Both the position numbers and the translations under genes were made by a program. Under the pieces are notes generated by a model. That model made no database searches, was not told the DNA's origin, and worked only from the letters and a program-made list of their open reading frames with translations. From Streptomyces sp. NRRL S-1022 (GTDB lineage: Bacteria > Actinomycetota > Actinomycetes > Streptomycetales > Streptomycetaceae), in assembly GCF_000720135.1 (NCBI RefSeq), contig NZ_JOIU01000002.1:186001-250000 (forward strand): DNA of 64,000 bases. The letters run 5' to 3'. Positions 60,439 to 64,000 of this stretch are shown in pieces. Positions within the stretch are counted from its first letter, which is position 1, and each line of letters opens with the position of its first letter.

Positions 60439-61906
60439 GCCGAGCCCGCGGCCCGGCCGGCACCCGGGCGTACAGCACCGCCCCGTCGATCCGGTCCACC
60501 TTCGCGTAGTCCGCGGCCAGCAGGCGGCGCAGGGTGGGCAGGCGGCCGGGGGCGTAGGGCGCGCCCCGGGAGTCGTCGACGACGAGGGCGGGGGCGTGCG
60601 CGGCCATCTCCCGCCGGAAGACCGGCCAGGCACCGGCCACGGCGTACTCCTCGCCGACCCGGGGGCCGTCCCGGCCGCCGCTGTAGTTGGTGAGCAGGCC
60701 GGCGGTGAGGTAGCGGGTGGCGGGGGTACGGCCGGCCAGCCAGTACGTCTCCGGGTGTATGCCCCAGACCAGGACCCGGTCGGCGGGTGCCGTGCGGTGC
60801 GCGAGGGCCGCCGCGAGCCGTTCGGCGTGCGCGAGTTCGGGGCGCGGGGCGACCAGGCCCCAGCCGACGAACAGGGCGCAGGCGCCGGCCGAGGTCAGGA
60901 CGGCGGCCAGGTGCCGTTCCCGGGGCAGGACGTGCAGCGCGGCGGTGGCCAGCAGGGCGAGCGGCGGGGTGAGTTGCAGGTAGTAGTGGCCGAAGAAATG
61001 GCAGCCGAGGATCACCGCGACGGCCGAGCAGGCCAGCCACAGCCACAGTTCGGCCGCTCCGGTGCGGGTGGTGCGCAGGGCCCGTACGACCGGGGGCAGC
61101 AGTCCCGCCGAGGCCGCCGCCAGGATCGCGGTGTTGGTCAGCGCGCGGGCCAGTACGTGGAGTTCGGAGCCGGTGGGGGTGGCGTAGGCGGTGGAGCCGG
61201 TCACCGTCCAGAACAGGAAGCCGGCCGGGTCCGTCAGCAGGGCCGCGCCGAGAACGGGGGCGGCGAGACCGGCGGCGAGCCGGGGCAGGCCCGCGCGGGT
61301 GCCGCCCCGGCGGTGCAGCAGCCAGGCCGCCGGCAGCAGGACGGCGCCGCCGGTCTGCTTGGTCAGGAACGCGGCGGCGACGGCGGCCCCGGCGGCGCCC
61401 CAGCGCCCGCGGTCGGCGCACCACAGGGCGGCGGCCGTCCAGGGCAGCATGAACACCTCGAAGGTGGCGGCCTGCGCGTCCTCGGGGTTGAGCCCGACCG
61501 AGACGAGCAGGTACAGCACCCCGGCGGTGCGGCCGGCGCGGTCGCCCCAGCGGCGGCGCGCCAGGGAGGCCAGCAGGGCGGCCGTGAGCAGCTGGGCGAG
61601 GACGGCGAGGATCCGCAGCGGGGTCAGCGAGCCGGAGCCGCACAGCGCGAACGCGGCCTGGTACAGCCAGGGCAGCAGCGGCGGTTTGCGGTCCACGACC
61701 GTGTCGTACAGCTGTCCGCCCCCGGCCAGCAGCCGGGCCTGTACGGCGAGGAAGCCCTCGTCCGGGTTCCACAGCGGCCGGACGAAGGACGGCACCCGGG
61801 TGGCGCAGGCCAGGGCCGCCAGGAGGGGCAGGAGCCGCGTCCAGTACGCCGTCCGGGTGACCGTGGGCCGTGCGGGGGCGAGCGGGGCGGCGAGCATGGT
61901 CCGCAC
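60359..61906 (-). CDS. GT39/ArnT-like membrane glycosyltransferase
   Basis: A 515-residue polytopic protein with about ten to twelve hydrophobic helices. The loop after the first helix has RPLWNPDEGFLAVQARLLAGGGQLYDTVVDRKPPLLPW, containing the acidic DE motif and the KPP motif of GT-C lipid-sugar-dependent glycosyltransferases. A soluble extracytoplasmic C-terminal part follows (about 370-515). It would transfer a sugar from a polyprenyl carrier at the outer membrane face; acceptor unknown. The last 25 residues (SPGPYAAPPPRPPAPSPG) are low-complexity and overlap the NYN gene. Confidence 0.85.
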   Translation of the reverse strand: MRTMLAAPLAPARPTVTRTAYWTRLLPLLAALACATRVPSFVRPLWNPDEGFLAVQARLLAGGGQLYDTVVDRKPPLLPWLYQAAFALCGSGSLTPLRILAVLAQLLTAALLASLARRRWGDRAGRTAGVLYLLVSVGLNPEDAQAATFEVFMLPWTAAALWCADRGRWGAAGAAVAAAFLTKQTGGAVLLPAAWLLHRRGGTRAGLPRLAAGLAAPVLGAALLTDPAGFLFWTVTGSTAYATPTGSELHVLARALTNTAILAAASAGLLPPVVRALRTTRTGAAELWLWLACSAVAVILGCHFFGHYYLQLTPPLALLATAALHVLPRERHLAAVLTSAGACALFVGWGLVAPRPELAHAERLAAALAHRTAPADRVLVWGIHPETYWLAGRTPATRYLTAGLLTNYSGGRDGPRVGEEYAVAGAWPVFRREMAAHAPALVVDDSRGAPYAPGRLPTLRRLLAADYAKVDRIDGAVLYARVPAGPRARLSPGPYAAPPPRPPAPSPGAAAPGRR

Positions 61907-61966
61907 GCTATCCGGCCCCGCCGTCTCCGCCGAAGCGGGACATACGGGGCCGGGGCCGGTCGGTGG

Positions 61967-63487
61967 CTAGCGCGGTGTTCCGTCCGGTGGGCGCGCGGCC
62001 TCGGCGGCGGCCGCCTGCTCCCGGCCGAGGCGGCTGTGGGAGCGGCCGTAGAGGAAGTAGACGACGAAGCCGATGAACATCCAGATGGCGAACCGGAGCC
62101 AGGTCTCGGCGGGCAGGTTGAGCATCAGCCACAGCGAGGCGCACACCGACAGGACGGGGACGACCGGGACCCACGGGGTGCGGAAGGCGCGGTGCAGGTC
62201 GGGGCGGGTCTTGCGCAGGATGATGACGCTCAGGGCGACGACGACGAACGCGAACAGCGTGCCGATGTTCACCAGCTCGGCCAGTTGGCTCAGGCTCGTG
62301 AAGCCGGCCACGATCGCGATGATGACGCCGAGCAGGATGGTCGGCCGGTGCGGGGTGCGGAAGCGCGGGTGGACGCGGGAGAAGAAGCGGGGCAGCAGTC
62401 CGTCCCGGCTCATCGCGAAGAACACCCGGGTCTGGCCCAGCAGCAGGATCATGCAGACGGTGGTGAGGCCGACGGCGGCGCCGAAGCTGATGACGCCCGC
62501 GTACCAGGGGTGGCCGATGGACTTGAACGCGTCGGCGAGCGGGGCGTCCACGGAGAGCCGGGTGTACTTCTGCATGCCGGTGACGACGACCGAGACGGCG
62601 ACGTAGAGCACGGTGCAGATGAGCAGGGAGCCGAGGATGCCGCGCGGCATGTCCCGCTGCGGGTTGCGGGTCTCCTCGGCGGCTGTGGCGACGATGTCGA
62701 ACCCGATGAACGCGAAGAACACCACCGAGGCGGCGGTGAAGATGCCCATCACACCGAAGTTGGACGGCGCCCAGCCGAACATCAGCTGGATCAGCGGGGC
62801 CTTGAGGTTGCCGCCCGCCTCCACCGCCTGGGGCTTGGGGACGAACGGCTTGTAGTTGGCGCCGTTGACGAAGAAGGCGCCCGCGATGATCACGATGAGG
62901 ACGACGGTCACCTTGATGGCGACGACGACCGAGGTGATCCGCGCGGACAGCTTCATGCCGACGACGAGGATGGCGGTGAGCACCAGCACCAGGGCGGCGG
63001 CGAGGATGTCGAACCCGAAGCCGGAGGCGGCGTCCCGGCCGCCCAGGTAGGCCGGCAGGTGCCAGCCCCAGTTGTCCAGCAGGGAGCGGACGTAGCCGGA
63101 CCAGCCGACCGCCACGACGGCGGTGCCGAGCGCGAATTCCAGGACCAGGTCCCAGCCGATGATCCAGGCGGGCAGTTCGCCCAGGGAGGCGTACGAGAAG
63201 GTGTAGGCGGAGCCCGCCACGGGGACCGTGGAGGCGAACTCGGCGTAGCACAGGGCGGCGAGCCCGCAGGCGACACCGGCCGCGACGAAGGCCAGGGCCA
63301 CCGCCGGACCGGCGTTGTTCTTGGCGACCTGCCCGGTGAGGACGAAGATGCCGGTGCCGATGATGACGCCGACGCCGAAGACGGTCAGGTCGAGCGCGGA
63401 GAGGGACTTCCTGAGCGCGTGCTCGGGTTCCTCGGTGTCGAGGATCGACTGCTCGATCTTCTTCGTCCTGAAGAGCGTGCTGCTCAC
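61967..63487 (-). CDS. Cationic amino-acid (APC family) permease
   Basis: A 506-residue transporter of the CAT branch of the APC superfamily, with 12-14 helices. The start (LRKSLSALDLTVFGVGVIIGTGIFVLTGQVAKNNAGPAVALAFVAAG) contains the unwound helix GIGTGIF region that binds substrate; YAEFASTVPVAGSAYTFSYASLGEL and GFDIVATAAEETRNPQRDMPRGI are typical. The GTG at 63487 has GGGAGG about 8 bases upstream. It imports or exchanges amino acids, probably basic ones. From memory it corresponds to SCO6014. Confidence 0.92.
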   Translation of the reverse strand: MSSTLFRTKKIEQSILDTEEPEHALRKSLSALDLTVFGVGVIIGTGIFVLTGQVAKNNAGPAVALAFVAAGVACGLAALCYAEFASTVPVAGSAYTFSYASLGELPAWIIGWDLVLEFALGTAVVAVGWSGYVRSLLDNWGWHLPAYLGGRDAASGFGFDILAAALVLVLTAILVVGMKLSARITSVVVAIKVTVVLIVIIAGAFFVNGANYKPFVPKPQAVEAGGNLKAPLIQLMFGWAPSNFGVMGIFTAASVVFFAFIGFDIVATAAEETRNPQRDMPRGILGSLLICTVLYVAVSVVVTGMQKYTRLSVDAPLADAFKSIGHPWYAGVISFGAAVGLTTVCMILLLGQTRVFFAMSRDGLLPRFFSRVHPRFRTPHRPTILLGVIIAIVAGFTSLSQLAELVNIGTLFAFVVVALSVIILRKTRPDLHRAFRTPWVPVVPVLSVCASLWLMLNLPAETWLRFAIWMFIGFVVYFLYGRSHSRLGREQAAAAEAARPPDGTPR

Positions 63488-63575
63488 GGGCCTACCTCCC
63501 ACACGCTTGTCGACCTCGACATGATCGAGAGGGCCGGGGACGCGTATGGCCCGGCACAGGCAGGTTCACGCAAAA

Positions 63576-63615
63576 GGGCCGATTCCGCCACCTGGAGAAG
63601 CGGCGGAACCGGCCC
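63576..63615 (-). terminator. Rho-independent-type terminator after dxs
   Basis: A 14-bp stem with one mismatch (arms 63576-63589 and 63602-63615) and a 12-base loop. Reading on the minus strand, the stem is followed directly by TTTT (63575-63572), a rare canonical U-tract for this genome. It ends dxs transcription before the APC permease promoter. Confidence 0.85.
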
Positions 63616-63643
63616 GTGCGAGGTGCGACGTGCGGGTCCGTTC

Positions 63644-64000
63644 CTAGTCGCGCGCGGGCTCCACGGAGTCCACGGCGCGGGCGGTGTCGCCGAAGCGGCC
63701 GTCGAGCTTGGCGACCAGCCCGGTGACCTGGCGGGCGATGTCCGGCGCGGTCAGCCCGATCTCGGCGAGCACCTCGGCGCGGGAGGCGTGGTCCAGGAAG
63801 CGCGGCGGGATGCCGAAGTCGCGCAGCGGCACGTCCACGCCCGCGTCCCGCAGGGCCTGGGCGATGGCGGAGCCGACTCCGCCGACGCGGCTGTTGTCCT
63901 CGACGGTGACGACGACCCGGTGCCGCTCGGCGAGCGGGGCCATGGCCTCGTCGACGGGCTTGACCCAGCGCGGGTCGACCACGGTGGTGGAGATGCCCTG
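63644..64000 (-). CDS. dxs: 1-deoxy-D-xylulose-5-phosphate synthase, C-terminal part
   Basis: The frame is open to the right edge and shows the last 118 residues of a transketolase-like enzyme. The segment [11 protein letters not shown], then [54 protein letters not shown], is the C-terminal (domain III) signature of DXS, the entry enzyme of the methylerythritol phosphate route to isoprenoids. The start lies beyond 64000. From memory it corresponds to SCO6013, next to the APC permease as here. It would supply precursors for terpenoids, including geosmin made at the other end of the window. Confidence 0.92.
   Translation of the reverse strand, partial: QGISTTVVDPRWVKPVDEAMAPLAERHRVVVTVEDNSRVGGVGSAIAQALRDAGVDVPLRDFGIPPRFLDHASRAEVLAEIGLTAPDIARQVTGLVAKLDGRFGDTARAVDSVEPARD

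Overview
The window is very GC-rich, densely coding chromosomal DNA with GTG starts, 4-bp stop/start overlaps and a gene set that points to a Streptomyces: geosmin synthase, a gamma-butyrolactone-receptor homologue resembling CprB, the sporulation regulator WhiI, a conservon (sensor kinase, roadblock, DUF742, GTPase), a DUF6230/DUF6114 pair, and MurC/HemQ/HemY/HemE of actinobacterial type. From memory, the order geoA, cprB ... whiI, rnd, fadA, fadB ... amino-acid permease, dxs matches the SCO6073 to SCO6013 stretch of S. coelicolor, so this is probably conserved core-arm chromosome. I saw no tRNA, rRNA, insertion sequence, prophage or CRISPR array.

Layout. 1-6.5 kb: the tail of a left-edge gene, geosmin synthase, a divergent alpha/beta hydrolase-P450 pair, a DUF89 phosphatase and the cprB-like regulator with a candidate own operator. 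6.9-11.9 kb: envelope and secretion genes (membrane-anchored LPMO, small secreted protein, DUF6230/DUF6114, a 23-bp tandem repeat, Spo0M, a 59-aa TatA-like protein). 12-16 kb: Mg-type P-ATPase with ArsR, then TerB. 16-24 kb: an osmoprotectant ABC transporter whose binding protein is separated from its permeases and ATPase by a conservon on the other strand. 24-30 kb: PP2C phosphatase, MsrB, MurC, a small conserved protein, a RibD-like reductase and divergent ZapE. 30-39 kb: carbonic anhydrase with SulP bicarbonate/sulfate transporter, stomatin-like protein, PPK2, FAD-Rieske oxidoreductase, deacetylase, a small ABC exporter operon. 39-45 kb: PTH2, then a multinuclear iron oxidase (DUF692) with DUF4142 and TIGR04222 membrane proteins, and a secreted tripeptidyl-peptidase-like hydrolase. 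45-52 kb: hemQ-hemY and hemE of the coproporphyrin-dependent heme route, mixed with a DUF4349 lipoprotein, a CoA-disulfide-reductase-like flavoprotein and a rhomboid protease. 52-64 kb: DUF3000, whiI with a good sigma-WhiG-type promoter, RNase D, fadA-fadB, a beta-propeller protein, a NYN-type protein, a GT39-like membrane protein, an APC permease and the 3' part of dxs.

Points I consider most worth following: the DUF692 enzyme fused to a C-terminal domain and linked to a TIGR04222 protein that lacks the usual low-complexity tail; a tandem duplication of the 3' end of an ABC-ATPase gene that created a 38-codon ORF overlapping both neighbours; the split of the osmoprotectant transporter by a conservon; the hydrolase-P450 pair beside geosmin synthase; and several symmetrical DNA sites (upstream of cprB, terB and fadA).
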